Shown here piece by piece: positions 26,374 through 34,956 of a DNA stretch of 64,000 bases. A program made the position numbers and the translations under genes. This DNA comes from Streptomyces fungicidicus (GTDB lineage: Bacteria; Actinomycetota; Actinomycetes; Streptomycetales; Streptomycetaceae). The stretch covers positions 2,232,001-2,296,000 of the forward strand of contig NZ_CP023407.1 of the NCBI RefSeq assembly GCF_003665435.1, given 5' to 3'. Each line of letters opens with the position of its first letter. The stretch's first letter is position 1. Below the pieces are notes generated by a model, which saw only the letters and a list, made by a program, of their open reading frames with translations, ran no database searches and was not told the DNA's origin.

Positions 26374-27330
26374 TCACGCGGGCACCGGCGTTCCGGCGGA
26401 CTCGTGGGTGAGCCTCAGATAGACGTCGTCCAGGGTGGGTTCGGAGAAGCCGAGTTCGGCTATCTCGGTGTGCGCCTCGTTGAGCGTGCGCACCACGGCC
26501 GCCAGGTCCGCGGAGGCGGCCACGGGCACGCCGACGGCGGCCGAGGAGTCCTGCGCGGCGGTGGCCCGGAAGCCCGCGCCGGTCAGGGCGCGCAGCGCGG
26601 CCGGCACCTCCGACTCGGCCGTCAGCGTCACGGTCACCATGCGCTGTCCGACGGCCGCCTTGAGTTCCGCGGGCGTTCCCTCCGCGACCACGGATCCCTT
26701 GGAGAGCAGGGTGATCCGCTCGCAGAGCCGGTCGGCCTCCTCCAGGTACTGCGTGGTGAGGAGCACCGACACGCCGTCCTTGGCGAGCCGTTCGATGACC
26801 TCCCACACGGCGATGCGGGAGTTGGGGTCCAGCCCGGTGGTCGGCTCGTCGAGGAAGATCACCTGGGGGGAGCCGACGAGGCTCGCGCCGATGTCCAGCC
26901 GCCTGCGCATGCCGCCCGAGTAGGTCGAGGCCGGCCGCTTGGCCGCCTCGGTCAGTTCGAACAGCTCGAGCAGTTCGTCCGCGCGGGCGAGGGCCTGGCG
27001 CCTGCTCGCGCCAAGCAGGCGGGCGATCAGGGTCAGGTTCTCGCGGCCGGAGAGCTGTTCGTCCACGGACGCGAACTGCCCGGTCAGGCCGATGCGCCGG
27101 CGGACCTCCTGGGCGTCGGCGGACACGTCGAGGCCGCCGATCCGGGCGGTGCCGGAGGTCGGCTCCAGCAGCGTGGAGAGAATGTGGACCAGGGTGGTCT
27201 TGCCGGCGCCGTTGTGGCCGAGCAGGCCGTGGATCGACCCCTCGGGAACCGCGACGCTCACACCGTTCAGCGCGGTGACGTCACCGAACGACTTCGTTAC
27301 GTCGATTGCCTCAATCATGGGATTGGCCAC
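26374..27330 (-). CDS. ABC transporter ATP-binding protein (DrrA-like)
   Basis: A 318-residue nucleotide-binding subunit. It shows Walker A GHNGAGKTT (38-46), the signature YSGGMRRRLDIG, Walker B VIFLDEPTTGLDP and the C-terminal accessory domain found in DrrA-type exporters. It is paired with the ABC-2 permease. The likely role is efflux of the lipopeptide or depsipeptide made by this cluster, inferred from position. Confidence 0.9.
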   Translation of the reverse strand: MANPMIEAIDVTKSFGDVTALNGVSVAVPEGSIHGLLGHNGAGKTTLVHILSTLLEPTSGTARIGGLDVSADAQEVRRRIGLTGQFASVDEQLSGRENLTLIARLLGASRRQALARADELLELFELTEAAKRPASTYSGGMRRRLDIGASLVGSPQVIFLDEPTTGLDPNSRIAVWEVIERLAKDGVSVLLTTQYLEEADRLCERITLLSKGSVVAEGTPAELKAAVGQRMVTVTLTAESEVPAALRALTGAGFRATAAQDSSAAVGVPVAASADLAAVVRTLNEAHTEIAELGFSEPTLDDVYLRLTHESAGTPVPA

Positions 27331-27381
27331 GTGCGGGGCCTCCGTTGCTCTCTCCGGCGGCCCGGTCGCCAGGCCATGGTT

Positions 27382-27393
27382 CGGACATGTTCG
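27382..27393. promoter_or_regulatory. Near-palindrome before the exporter genes
   Basis: CGGACATGTTCG is a 12-base near-palindrome (one mismatch) about 52 bases upstream of the ATPase start. A TAGCAT hexamer on the minus strand lies at about 27422-27427, a possible -10 element. Evidence is weak. Confidence 0.3.
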
Positions 27394-27434
27394 GGGAATT
27401 TCCTCAACCGCTGCTTCGTGATGCTAGGGCGGTA

Positions 27435-27974
27435 TCAGAACGGAGACGGGGCGCCTGCAGGTTGTTGAAATGCGACGGTCGGTGAACCGTCCGTTTCGGC
27501 GATACGTGCGATTCGCGGCCGCGCCATGCGCAGATAATCCTCGGTCGCCAGGGCCATGGACAGATCCAGGCGGGCGGCGTTGAAGAACAGCGTGTCGCCG
27601 CGGAGCAGGTCCTCGTCGACGATCAGTTCGAGGTCGGGGTGGAAGGAGAAGGGAATGATGGAGCCGCTGACCGAGCCGGCGAGCCGCTCGGCGGTCTCCC
27701 GGTCGGCGAATCCCGCCTTGCGCCCGCCGGCGCACTCGGCGACCCGGGCCAGGTCCAGGCGCCGGTCGCCGGGGACGACGGCCAGTACGTACCGGCAGGT
27801 CCTCTTGGTCGGCCGCACCGCGACCACCAGGCTCTTGGCGCTCTCGGTGAGAGCGTGCCCGCGCAGCGCGCTGGCCACCTCGGTGCGTCCCTCGGGGACG
27901 TGCTCGATCAGCCGGTAGTCGGCACCGTGGTGGTCGGCGAGCGCGCGCAGCCGCTGGTAGGTCTCCCCGGTCAT
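27435..27974 (-). CDS. YbaK/EbsC-family aminoacyl-tRNA deacylase-like protein
   Basis: A 179-residue protein of the YbaK/ProX editing-domain fold: VPEGRTEVASALRGHALTES near the N-terminus, then KSLVVAVRPTKR with the conserved Lys, and GSIIPFSFHPDLELIVDEDLL. Family members hydrolyse mischarged aminoacyl-tRNA. The ATG overlaps the stop of the ketoreductase gene (TGATG), so the two are translationally coupled and the gene belongs to the PKS operon. Why a tRNA-editing fold sits here is unclear; hydrolysis of an aminoacyl or acyl thioester is a speculative alternative. Confidence 0.8.
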   Translation of the reverse strand: MTGETYQRLRALADHHGADYRLIEHVPEGRTEVASALRGHALTESAKSLVVAVRPTKRTCRYVLAVVPGDRRLDLARVAECAGGRKAGFADRETAERLAGSVSGSIIPFSFHPDLELIVDEDLLRGDTLFFNAARLDLSMALATEDYLRMARPRIARIAETDGSPTVAFQQPAGAPSPF

Positions 27975-28720
27975 CAGACCGTCAGGCCGCCGTCGATCTG
28001 CAGGACCGAACCGGTGATGTAGGCGGCGCGTCCGCCGGCCAGGTAGGCGACGAGATCGGCGACTTCCTCGGCCTGTCCGAAACGCCGCAGCGGAATGCTC
28101 TTCGCGGCGTCCTTCTTGACCTTTTCCGAAAGCTCGGACGTCATATCGGTCTCGATGTATCCGGGTGCCACGACGTTCGCCCGGATGTTGTACCGGCCGA
28201 CCTCTTTGGCGAGCGCCCTGGTGAATCCGATGATGCCCGCCTTGGAGGCGGAGTAGTTGGACTGCGTGGCATTTCCGTACACACCGGCGATGGAGGAAAT
28301 GTTGATGATCGTGCCGGACTTGCGCTTCATCATTTCGAATATCACGGCACGGCACACGTGGTAGACACCGTCGAGATTGGTGTCCAGGACCTTGTGCCAG
28401 TCGTCGTCGGACATGAGGACCAGCGGGTTGTCGCGGGTGATGCCGGCCGAGCTCACCGCCACGTCGATGGGGCCCAGTTCGGACTCCGTGCGGGCGACCC
28501 AGTCGCGGACCGAGGCGGCGTCGGTGACGTCGGCGCGGACGGCCAGGGCGCGGTGGCCGAGTTCGGCCGCCTCCTTCTCCAGCTCGAGCGCCGCCTGCTC
28601 GTTGGACTGGTAGCAGAAGGAGACGTCGTGTCCCTCGGCCGCGAGCCGCAGCACCACGGCCCGGCCGATGCCGCGCGATCCGCCGCTCACCAGGGCGACC
28701 GGCGCTGTGTTCTCCGTCAT
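27974..28720 (-). CDS. FabG-like 3-oxoacyl-ACP ketoreductase
   Basis: A 248-residue short-chain reductase expected to reduce beta-keto groups on the growing ACP-bound chain. The NADPH motif GGSRGIG is at 13-19, Asn115 is in DTNLDGVY, and the catalytic residues are Ser143, Tyr156 and Lys160 in NYSASK. It ends in ITGSVLQIDGGLTV. It is the ketoreductase of the dissociated highly reducing type II PKS, together with the dehydratase pair just upstream. Confidence 0.92.
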   Translation of the reverse strand: MTENTAPVALVSGGSRGIGRAVVLRLAAEGHDVSFCYQSNEQAALELEKEAAELGHRALAVRADVTDAASVRDWVARTESELGPIDVAVSSAGITRDNPLVLMSDDDWHKVLDTNLDGVYHVCRAVIFEMMKRKSGTIINISSIAGVYGNATQSNYSASKAGIIGFTRALAKEVGRYNIRANVVAPGYIETDMTSELSEKVKKDAAKSIPLRRFGQAEEVADLVAYLAGGRAAYITGSVLQIDGGLTV

Positions 28721-28749
28721 GACACTCCGTAGGTTGTCGGGGCGGTGGT

Positions 28750-29220
28750 TCAGGAAGAGGGCGGCGCGAGGGCCTCGCCCGGGCGGAAGGCCATGGTGAT
28801 CCCGCCCATGGTCATCAGCGGTTCACCGCCCACGGTGCTCTCGCCCTCGAAGATCATCGTGTCGTCGACGGCCCGCTGCAGGCGGGCGTGGTGCTCCACG
28901 GTGTCGCCGGGGAAGGCGCGCCGGTGGAACTCGATGCCGCTCATCGAGCCGAACAGCATCACCTGGCCGTCGGCCGCGCCGCCGGCCAGGCGTTTGGCGA
29001 GGATGCCGGCGGTCTGGGTCCAGGACTCGATCAGCAGGAAGTCCGGGTAGGCGAGCTCGTCCGGTGCGGGGTGCTCGCCGAGCCGGGCGTACCAGGGCTC
29101 GTTGAGGGTGACGGCCTTGACCGCCCGGATGCGGTCCTCCGTCAGGTCGAGCACGCGGTCGACCAGCAGCATGGGGTAGCGGTGCGGGAGGGTGGCCCGC
29201 ACCTCGGCGGGGGTCAGCAT
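28750..29220 (-). CDS. FabZ-like hot-dog dehydratase, subunit A
   Basis: A 156-residue FabZ-type protein. PHRYPMLLVDRV carries the catalytic His, and DFLLIESWTQTAGIL the matching Glu on the long hot-dog helix. It should dehydrate 3-hydroxyacyl-ACP to give the polyene. Its start overlaps the stop of the second hot-dog protein by seven bases, and the ketoreductase follows 29 bases later. The combination suggests a two-protein dehydratase. Confidence 0.85.
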   Translation of the reverse strand: MLTPAEVRATLPHRYPMLLVDRVLDLTEDRIRAVKAVTLNEPWYARLGEHPAPDELAYPDFLLIESWTQTAGILAKRLAGGAADGQVMLFGSMSGIEFHRRAFPGDTVEHHARLQRAVDDTMIFEGESTVGGEPLMTMGGITMAFRPGEALAPPSS

Positions 29221-29615
29221 GCCGTCGCCTCCGGGGCGTAGCGCAGGCGGACGGAGGCCGTCCTGCCGTGCGCGGTGGCGACCTTGGCGGCGCAGCGCCA
29301 GCCCTCCCCGCGCGGGGACCAGGTGACCTCGACGGTCAGTTCGTCGCCGGGGTGGACGGCGGCGGTGAAGCGGGTGGACTCCACGGCGGCCAGCCGCAGC
29401 CCCTCGGTCAGGGGCGGCCGCGCCGACTCGGCGGCGCGGCGCACGCACTCCATGACGCAGACGCCGGGGAAGATCGGGAAGTCCGGGTAGTGTCCGGCGA
29501 AGACCGGCTCGTCCGCGGTGATCTCCACCGTGAAGCCGGCCGTCCAGGCCCCGGACCCCTCGTCGTGGGCGAGCTCGCGCACCGGCCGCGGGACGGCCAG
29601 GACGGGACTGGTCAC
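29214..29615 (-). CDS. FabZ/FabA-like hot-dog protein, subunit B
   Basis: A 133-residue hot-dog protein. FAGHYPDFPIFPGVCVMECV corresponds to the dehydratase HFPGxPxxPGV motif, with a His in GHYP and a Glu in MECV. The fold probably pairs with the next gene product, as in heterodimeric ApeI/ApeP-type dehydratases of aryl polyene pathways. The GTG start overlaps the ACP stop (GTGA). Confidence 0.78.
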   Translation of the reverse strand: MTSPVLAVPRPVRELAHDEGSGAWTAGFTVEITADEPVFAGHYPDFPIFPGVCVMECVRRAAESARPPLTEGLRLAAVESTRFTAAVHPGDELTVEVTWSPRGEGWRCAAKVATAHGRTASVRLRYAPEATAC

Positions 29616-29875
29616 GGACGCTCCACCAGCTTGCGGTGGACGACCTCGTAGGCGCTGTTCAGCGTCCGGACGGTGCTCATCTCCGTCTCGGCGAACTTGA
29701 TGCCGTAGGCGCGTTCCAGCACCACGACCACCTCCAGGGCCATCAGGGAGTCGACTCCCAGGGTCTGGACGAAGTCGGTGTCGTCCCCGACGTCGGCCAC
29801 GTCGGCGTCGATGGTCTCGGCGAGCAGCTGCCGGAGGTGTTCCCGGTCGAGTCCGGCGGCCGTGTCGATCGGCAT
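29612..29875 (-). CDS. Acyl carrier protein (second ACP)
   Basis: An 87-residue carrier protein. The phosphopantetheine site is Ser43 in LGVDSLMALE. It lies between the KS-like gene and the dehydratase genes and is translationally coupled to the latter. It differs clearly from the ACP at 34548; one may serve chain assembly and the other priming or transfer, which is not resolvable from sequence. Confidence 0.92.
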   Translation of the reverse strand: MPIDTAAGLDREHLRQLLAETIDADVADVGDDTDFVQTLGVDSLMALEVVVVLERAYGIKFAETEMSTVRTLNSAYEVVHRKLVERP

Positions 29876-29916
29876 GTGAGGAACTTCTTTCGTCGAGTAC
29901 GAAGGGTGAGAGGACG

Positions 29917-31035
29917 TCAGTTGGCCGTGAGGCGCAGTGCGGCGCAGGCGACGACGCCGTTGTCGTCCACGGAGGAGACGAGGGCGACGGCGCCCCGGGG
30001 GGTGCCGGGCTGCTCGGCGGCGGCCAGCAGCGCGCCGATCTGGAAGGCCGCGGAGGCCGCCGCGGTGTCGCCCACCGGCGTCATCGCCGGCGCCCGGCCG
30101 AGGACCGTCTCGCCGAAGCGGGCGGTGAGCACCTCGCGTTCACGGTCGCCGAGGGCGCCCGCGGGGCCGGAGGTGGAGACCGCCCACACGTCCCCCGCCT
30201 CCACTCCCCCGCGCCGCAGTACGCCGTCCACGCATCCGGCGAGCGCGTCGCCCGGGTCGTCGGCGTACACCCGCGACTGCACGGCGAGCACCTCGGCCAG
30301 GGCCCGGTCACGGGCGTCCGGCAGCTCGCCCGACTCCAGCATGAACATGGCGCAGCCCTCGCCGAGGACGGTGTCCGCGCCGTCCTCGCCGCGCCGGTGG
30401 TGGTCCAGCCAGGCGCGGGCGTCGGAGAACTCCTCGGCGGCGCCGGAGAGCACCGCCCGCGCGCGGCCGGAGGCGAGCAGTCCCGCGGCGTAGCTCAGCG
30501 CGGACAGCCCGGCGACGCGGCCGCCGGCGATGGTGGTGTTCGGGCCCTTGAGGCTGTGCCGGATGGCGCACTGGCCGGCCGCGCAGTTCATCACCGCGTT
30601 CGGCATCAGCGACGGGTCGACGTAGAACGGCTTGTCGCCCTCCAGGGAGGCGCGGGTGAAGTCCATCATGCTCTGCGCGCTGCCGGTGGTGGTGCCGAGC
30701 ACCAGGGCGGTCTCCTCGTCGGAGGCGGTGCGCCGCTCCCCGGAGTCCTCCAGCAGGTCACGGACGGCGGTGACGGCCAGTCCGGTCACCCGGTCCATGG
30801 AGCGGGTGCCCTTCTTGCCGAGCACCTCGCGCAGTTCGAATCCGGGGATCAGGCAGGCGTGGCTGTCGGGCGCCGCCCACTGCCCGGGGTCCAGCGGGGA
30901 CCTGGTGTCCTGTCCGGCCAGCACGCCGGCCACGAACCTGTCCTTGCCGATGCCGTACGGCGACACCGCGGACCACGCGGTGATCACCGGCCGGGCCGCG
31001 GTCGCCGGCGCGCTCGCCGAAAGGGTCATGGTCAC
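29917..31035 (-). CDS. Ketosynthase-like protein without catalytic residues (CLF-like 2)
   Basis: A 372-residue thiolase-fold protein. Where a ketosynthase has TACxxG it reads IAGGRVAG (169-176). The positions of the HGTGT and GHT histidines read STSGPAG and VGDTAAAS. All three catalytic residues are therefore missing, as in chain-length-factor partners. It shares LGKKG.R..DR with the neighbouring KS-like protein at 31087, so the two are related. It probably dimerises with one of the two active ketosynthases. Confidence 0.85.
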   Translation of the reverse strand: MTMTLSASAPATAARPVITAWSAVSPYGIGKDRFVAGVLAGQDTRSPLDPGQWAAPDSHACLIPGFELREVLGKKGTRSMDRVTGLAVTAVRDLLEDSGERRTASDEETALVLGTTTGSAQSMMDFTRASLEGDKPFYVDPSLMPNAVMNCAAGQCAIRHSLKGPNTTIAGGRVAGLSALSYAAGLLASGRARAVLSGAAEEFSDARAWLDHHRRGEDGADTVLGEGCAMFMLESGELPDARDRALAEVLAVQSRVYADDPGDALAGCVDGVLRRGGVEAGDVWAVSTSGPAGALGDREREVLTARFGETVLGRAPAMTPVGDTAAASAAFQIGALLAAAEQPGTPRGAVALVSSVDDNGVVACAALRLTAN

Positions 31036-31086
31036 TTTCCGTTCTGCTCGGTGGTGCTCGGTGTCGTCGAAGTCCGGTGGAGCCGC

Positions 31087-32046
31087 TCAGACGGCGGCCG
31101 GCTGGACGCCGGCCGGCACCGGCGGGCGCAGCACGAGCGTGGCGACGCCGTCGTCGGAGTCGGTGCCCGCCACCAGCCACATCGGGCCGTCGGCGCCCTC
31201 GTCGAGGGCGCCGACCGCGGCCGCGCACTGCACGACGCCGAGCGCTCCCGACAGCTCGCCCCACACCGCGGCGAGGTCGTGCACGGGCAGTCCCGCGGCG
31301 AGCGACGGGGTGGCGGCGGCGGGCGCGTACCAGGCGGCCGGCTCGGACTCGACCTCGGCGAGCTCGCCGATGGTGCCCGCCACGTCCAGTCCCCTGGTGT
31401 GCGCGCCGATCAGGGCCCGCACGGTGGCGCCGCGGGCCTCGGCGGCCTCGGTGTGCTCCAGGACGACGGCCGCGGCGCCGTCCACCAGCGGACCGCCGAC
31501 CAGGCCGCGGGCGATCTCGTTGTCCGGTTCGACGCCCACCACGACGACGTGGTCGGCACGGCCGGAGCGCAGCAGGGCGGCGCCCCAGCGGATCGCGTCG
31601 AGCCCGGAGGCGGGCCCGTTGCACAGCATCAGGTTGGGGCCCTTGAGGCCCCACCGGATGGCGATCTCGGAGGCGATGATGTTGCTGGAGGCGTTCGGGG
31701 TGTCCATCGGGCTGACGCCGTAGGTGCCCTCGTCGGCGATGGTGCGCACCACGCGGCAGACGGTGTCGACGTTGCCCAGGTTGGAGCTGACCAGGACCGC
31801 GGTGCGGGTGCCGTCGACGGTCAGGGCGCCGTCGGCCAGCAGACCGGAGTCGGTGAGCACCCGCTGCGCGGCGCACAGCCCGAGCTGGGTCGCGCGGTCC
31901 TTGTAGCGCAGCCCCTTCTTGCCCAGGACGGCCGCCGGTTCGACGGCGCCCCCGGGGTGCCGCCCGGTGGCCAGGGCGGCGGCCAGGGCGGTGGCGGAGT
32001 CGGCGCCCGGCAGGGCGACGCCGACTCCGGTGACGGCCATCCTCAT
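31087..32046 (-). CDS. Short ketosynthase-like protein without catalytic residues (CLF-like 1)
   Basis: A 319-residue KS-fold protein, about 100 residues shorter than a normal ketosynthase. The active-site loop reads LMLCNGPASG (140-148), so Pro replaces the nucleophile; a Cys three residues earlier is unlikely to substitute. The histidine motifs are absent. The start is the ATG at 32046, overlapping the upstream stop (ATGA). The N-terminal region is also shortened. It is a likely CLF-type partner subunit. Confidence 0.85.
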   Translation of the reverse strand: MRMAVTGVGVALPGADSATALAAALATGRHPGGAVEPAAVLGKKGLRYKDRATQLGLCAAQRVLTDSGLLADGALTVDGTRTAVLVSSNLGNVDTVCRVVRTIADEGTYGVSPMDTPNASSNIIASEIAIRWGLKGPNLMLCNGPASGLDAIRWGAALLRSGRADHVVVVGVEPDNEIARGLVGGPLVDGAAAVVLEHTEAAEARGATVRALIGAHTRGLDVAGTIGELAEVESEPAAWYAPAAATPSLAAGLPVHDLAAVWGELSGALGVVQCAAAVGALDEGADGPMWLVAGTDSDDGVATLVLRPPVPAGVQPAAV

Positions 32047-33179
32047 GATCCCTCCACAATGGCTACGGCGTTGACCCCGCCGAACCCGAATCCGTGCACC
32101 TGTGCGAGCGCCACGTCGTGCTTGGCCTCCTGGGCGCGGACCAGGCGCAGGCCGGCGGCCTCCTCGATGGGCTCGTCGAGGTTGACGAGCGGCGGCACCT
32201 TTCCGGTGGCCATGGTCTGCAGTGTCGTGACCAGGCTCATCAGGCCCGCCGAGCCGCTGGTGTGGCCGGTCATGGGCTTGATGCCGGTCAGCACCGGGCC
32301 GCCGGCGGCCTCTCCGAAAACCTCGCCGTAGGCGGTGATCTCCACGAGGTCGTTGAGCGGGGTGCCGGTGCCGTGGAGCATCACCATGTCGATGTCCTCG
32401 GGGCGGGTGCCGGCCAGCCGGTGCGCCTGCCGCATCGCCTCGGCGACCTGCTCCGGGTCGGGCGCGGTGGGGTGCTTGGCGTCGCAGGTCATGCCGACGC
32501 CGCGCAGCCTGCCCCAGAGCCTGCCGCCCGGCCACTTGACGTGCTCCCCGCGCAGCACCACGGCCGCGGCGCCGTCGCCGAGGATGGTGCCCCGGCGGTT
32601 GACGTCCAGGGTGCGCAGCGCGGTCGGCGGGTTGGGCTGGACCCGGTCGGCCAGTCCGTGCATGGACTCGGTGATGGAGTCCACGCCCGCCACGATGACG
32701 GTGTCCGCCTCGCCCATCGCCAGCAGGTCCGCGCCGAGCGCGAGCGTGTACAGGGAGGCGGAGCAGGCGTTGGAGACGGTGAGGGTGTCGGCGGTGCCGA
32801 ACCGTTCCCGCAGGGCGGTGCCGAAGTGCAGCCGGTCGACGCCGAATGGCGCTCCGTCCCGCCACCACAGCTCGGCGGAGCGCAGCTCGCGCAGTCCGGT
32901 GCCGACGAGCACCGGGACGCCGGACAGGTCGTCGCCGAGGCCCGCGTCCGCGGCGGCCTGGCCGACGGCGTCCAGCAGGAACCCGGTGGCGCGCAGCGTG
33001 CGGTCGGCGCCCTCCGGCCGGTCGTCGATCTCGAACAGCTGCTTGCCGTTGTAGAGGCCGCTGTCGAATCCGCGCATCGGGCCGAGTCCGCCGCGTCCGG
33101 CGCAGAGGCCGGCGAAGATCTCGTCGGCGTCCCGGCCGACGCTCGCGACGGCGCCGACGCCGATGATGGGCACTCTCAT
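32043..33179 (-). CDS. Type II PKS ketosynthase 2 (catalytic)
   Basis: A 378-residue beta-ketoacyl synthase with a complete catalytic triad: Cys139 (VSNACSAS), His269 (HGTGTPLND) and His306 (TGHTSGSAG). It extends the acyl chain with malonyl-ACP. ATGA overlaps on both sides couple its translation to the upstream ketosynthase and the downstream CLF-like gene, which fits a KS-CLF pair. Confidence 0.9.
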   Translation of the reverse strand: MRVPIIGVGAVASVGRDADEIFAGLCAGRGGLGPMRGFDSGLYNGKQLFEIDDRPEGADRTLRATGFLLDAVGQAAADAGLGDDLSGVPVLVGTGLRELRSAELWWRDGAPFGVDRLHFGTALRERFGTADTLTVSNACSASLYTLALGADLLAMGEADTVIVAGVDSITESMHGLADRVQPNPPTALRTLDVNRRGTILGDGAAAVVLRGEHVKWPGGRLWGRLRGVGMTCDAKHPTAPDPEQVAEAMRQAHRLAGTRPEDIDMVMLHGTGTPLNDLVEITAYGEVFGEAAGGPVLTGIKPMTGHTSGSAGLMSLVTTLQTMATGKVPPLVNLDEPIEEAAGLRLVRAQEAKHDVALAQVHGFGFGGVNAVAIVEGS

Positions 33180-34435
33180 CGGACACCGTCCTGGTACTTG
33201 CCGAGGATCACGATGGCGTTGTTGCCGCCGAAGGCGAGGCCATTGTTCTGCACGACCCTCAGGTCCGCCTCGACCGACTTGTTGGGCACGCAGTCGATCT
33301 CGCACTCGGGGTCGGTCTCGCGGTGGTTGATGGTCGGCGGGATGAAGCCGTGGTGGATCGACAGGGCGCAGGCGATGGCGGCCAGCGCGCTGGCGGCGCC
33401 CATGGTGTGGCCGAGCATCGACTTCAGGGAGACGGTGCGGGGCACGGTGTCGCCGTACACGTCGTGGATGGCCCGCGACTCGGTGACGTCGTTTGCCTTG
33501 GTGCCGGTGCCGTGGGCGGAGATCAGGTCGACCTCGGCCGGCTTGACGCCGGCGTTCTCCAGGGCGATCTCCATGCAGCGGGCGACGCTGGACTGGTTCG
33601 GGGCGACCTGGTGGTAGGCGTCGCAGTTCATGCCGTAGCCGAGCACCTCGGCGTAGATGCGGGCGCCGCGGGCGCGGGCGGAGGCCAGGCTCTCCAGCAT
33701 CAGGACGCCCGCTCCCTCACCGGTGAGGATGCCCTTGCGGTCGGAGTCGAAGGGGCGGCACACGTCGGGGGCGATGGTGCCGAGCCGGTAGAAGCCGGTG
33801 AAGGTCTTGCGGCACATGGCGTCGGCGCCGCCGCAGAGGGCGTACTCGACCTCGCCGCTGCGGATGGCGTCGAAGCCCTGGCCGATGGCGTAGTTGCCGG
33901 CCGAGCAGGCGGTGGCGATGGTCACCGCCTCGACGTCGGACAGGCCCAGTTCCTGGGCGGCCGCTATGGAGAGGCGGTTGGGGTGGACGCGGCGGGCGAC
34001 CGTGGGGTCCATGGCCGCCGGTCCCGAGGCGACCTCGGTGCCGACCAGGTGGTCGAGTTCGTAGGACTCCCCGTCGGTGGTGCCGATGGAGATCATGCCG
34101 CGCCGGGCGCGCAGGTCGTCCAGGTCGACGCCGGCGGCCTCGACGGCCATGCGGGCGGCGGCCACGGAGAACTGCGTGGCGCGGCCCAGGGTCTCGGTGG
34201 GCAGGTGGTGGATCCAGCGCTCCGGTTCGGCGCCGGTGATCTCGCAGCCGTTGGCGTGCGCGAAGCCCTCGGTGTCGAACAGGGTGATCGGCTTCGCACC
34301 GCTGCGGCCGGCCCGAAGCCCTTCCGCGAACTCATCGGCGCCCACACCGATGCTGGAGAACACGCCGAACCCGGTCAGCACGACACGGGTGGCCGCGTCG
34401 TCACGCGACGCGTCGGAAACGTTCACTGACATCAA
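33176..34435 (-). CDS. Type II PKS ketosynthase 1 (catalytic)
   Basis: A 419-residue ketosynthase with Cys177 (ATACSAG), His308 (HGTGTKAND) and His343 (LGHTMGAAS), the full set for decarboxylative condensation. It is the first of four consecutive KS-fold genes. The upstream ACP ends 112 bases before it. Grouping with the FabG, hot-dog and ACP genes marks a highly reducing type II PKS rather than an aromatic one. Confidence 0.92.
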   Translation of the reverse strand: MMSVNVSDASRDDAATRVVLTGFGVFSSIGVGADEFAEGLRAGRSGAKPITLFDTEGFAHANGCEITGAEPERWIHHLPTETLGRATQFSVAAARMAVEAAGVDLDDLRARRGMISIGTTDGESYELDHLVGTEVASGPAAMDPTVARRVHPNRLSIAAAQELGLSDVEAVTIATACSAGNYAIGQGFDAIRSGEVEYALCGGADAMCRKTFTGFYRLGTIAPDVCRPFDSDRKGILTGEGAGVLMLESLASARARGARIYAEVLGYGMNCDAYHQVAPNQSSVARCMEIALENAGVKPAEVDLISAHGTGTKANDVTESRAIHDVYGDTVPRTVSLKSMLGHTMGAASALAAIACALSIHHGFIPPTINHRETDPECEIDCVPNKSVEADLRVVQNNGLAFGGNNAIVILGKYQDGVR

Positions 34436-34547
34436 TCTCCCTCGGTACGGCGTGGCCGCCTTGGATGAGGACGTGTTCCGGCTCGGCGGCCGGGCTGCGG
34501 AGGGCGGGGTTCCGTTCCCGGCCCTCCGGCCGCCCGGCTCGTAGCCG

Positions 34548-34808
34548 CTACTTCTGGGCCGCGACGGCCTCGCCGACCACGGCGTAGACGCCGTCGAGGT
34601 TGACCATGCGCTCCAGCTCGGACTGCTCGATGGTGATCTTGAACTCCTTCTCGAGGCCCGCGAGGATCTCGATGGCGCGCAGCGAGTCGGCGCCGTGGTC
34701 CTCCTTGAAGAGGCTGCTGTCGGTCACCTCGTCCTCCTCGAGCTCGAGGACGTCGCAGACGATCTCCTTGATGCGGGCCTGGCTGTCGGTGTCGATGGCC
34801 GTGGTCAT
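34548..34808 (-). CDS. Acyl carrier protein (first ACP)
   Basis: An 86-residue acidic carrier protein with Ser42 in HGADSLRAIE as the phosphopantetheine site. The start is the ATG at 34808, with AGAGGGA upstream. It lies directly before the four ketosynthase-type genes and is probably the working ACP of the dissociated PKS. Confidence 0.93.
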   Translation of the reverse strand: MTTAIDTDSQARIKEIVCDVLELEEDEVTDSSLFKEDHGADSLRAIEILAGLEKEFKITIEQSELERMVNLDGVYAVVGEAVAAQK

Positions 34809-34956
34809 GTGAATCCCTCTGTTCTTTCCGGTGGTTCGGTCGGTGTTTCGGGTGGGTCGTGGCGGCCGGCGGCCTGGCGGGCCGGGCCGCACGTCTGGGC
34901 GCGCGTGACCTGACGCGGGTGTGCGGGGTCGTGCGCGGGGCGCGGGGTACGCGCCG

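Noticed and set aside
23964..26411. Plus-strand open frame of 815 codons
   Set aside because: It runs through the tandem repeats and antisense to a regulator and the ABC permease, both of which have clear motifs.
31087..32046. Cys in LCNGPASG as a ketosynthase nucleophile
   Set aside because: It is offset by three residues from the normal position, and both histidine motifs are missing.
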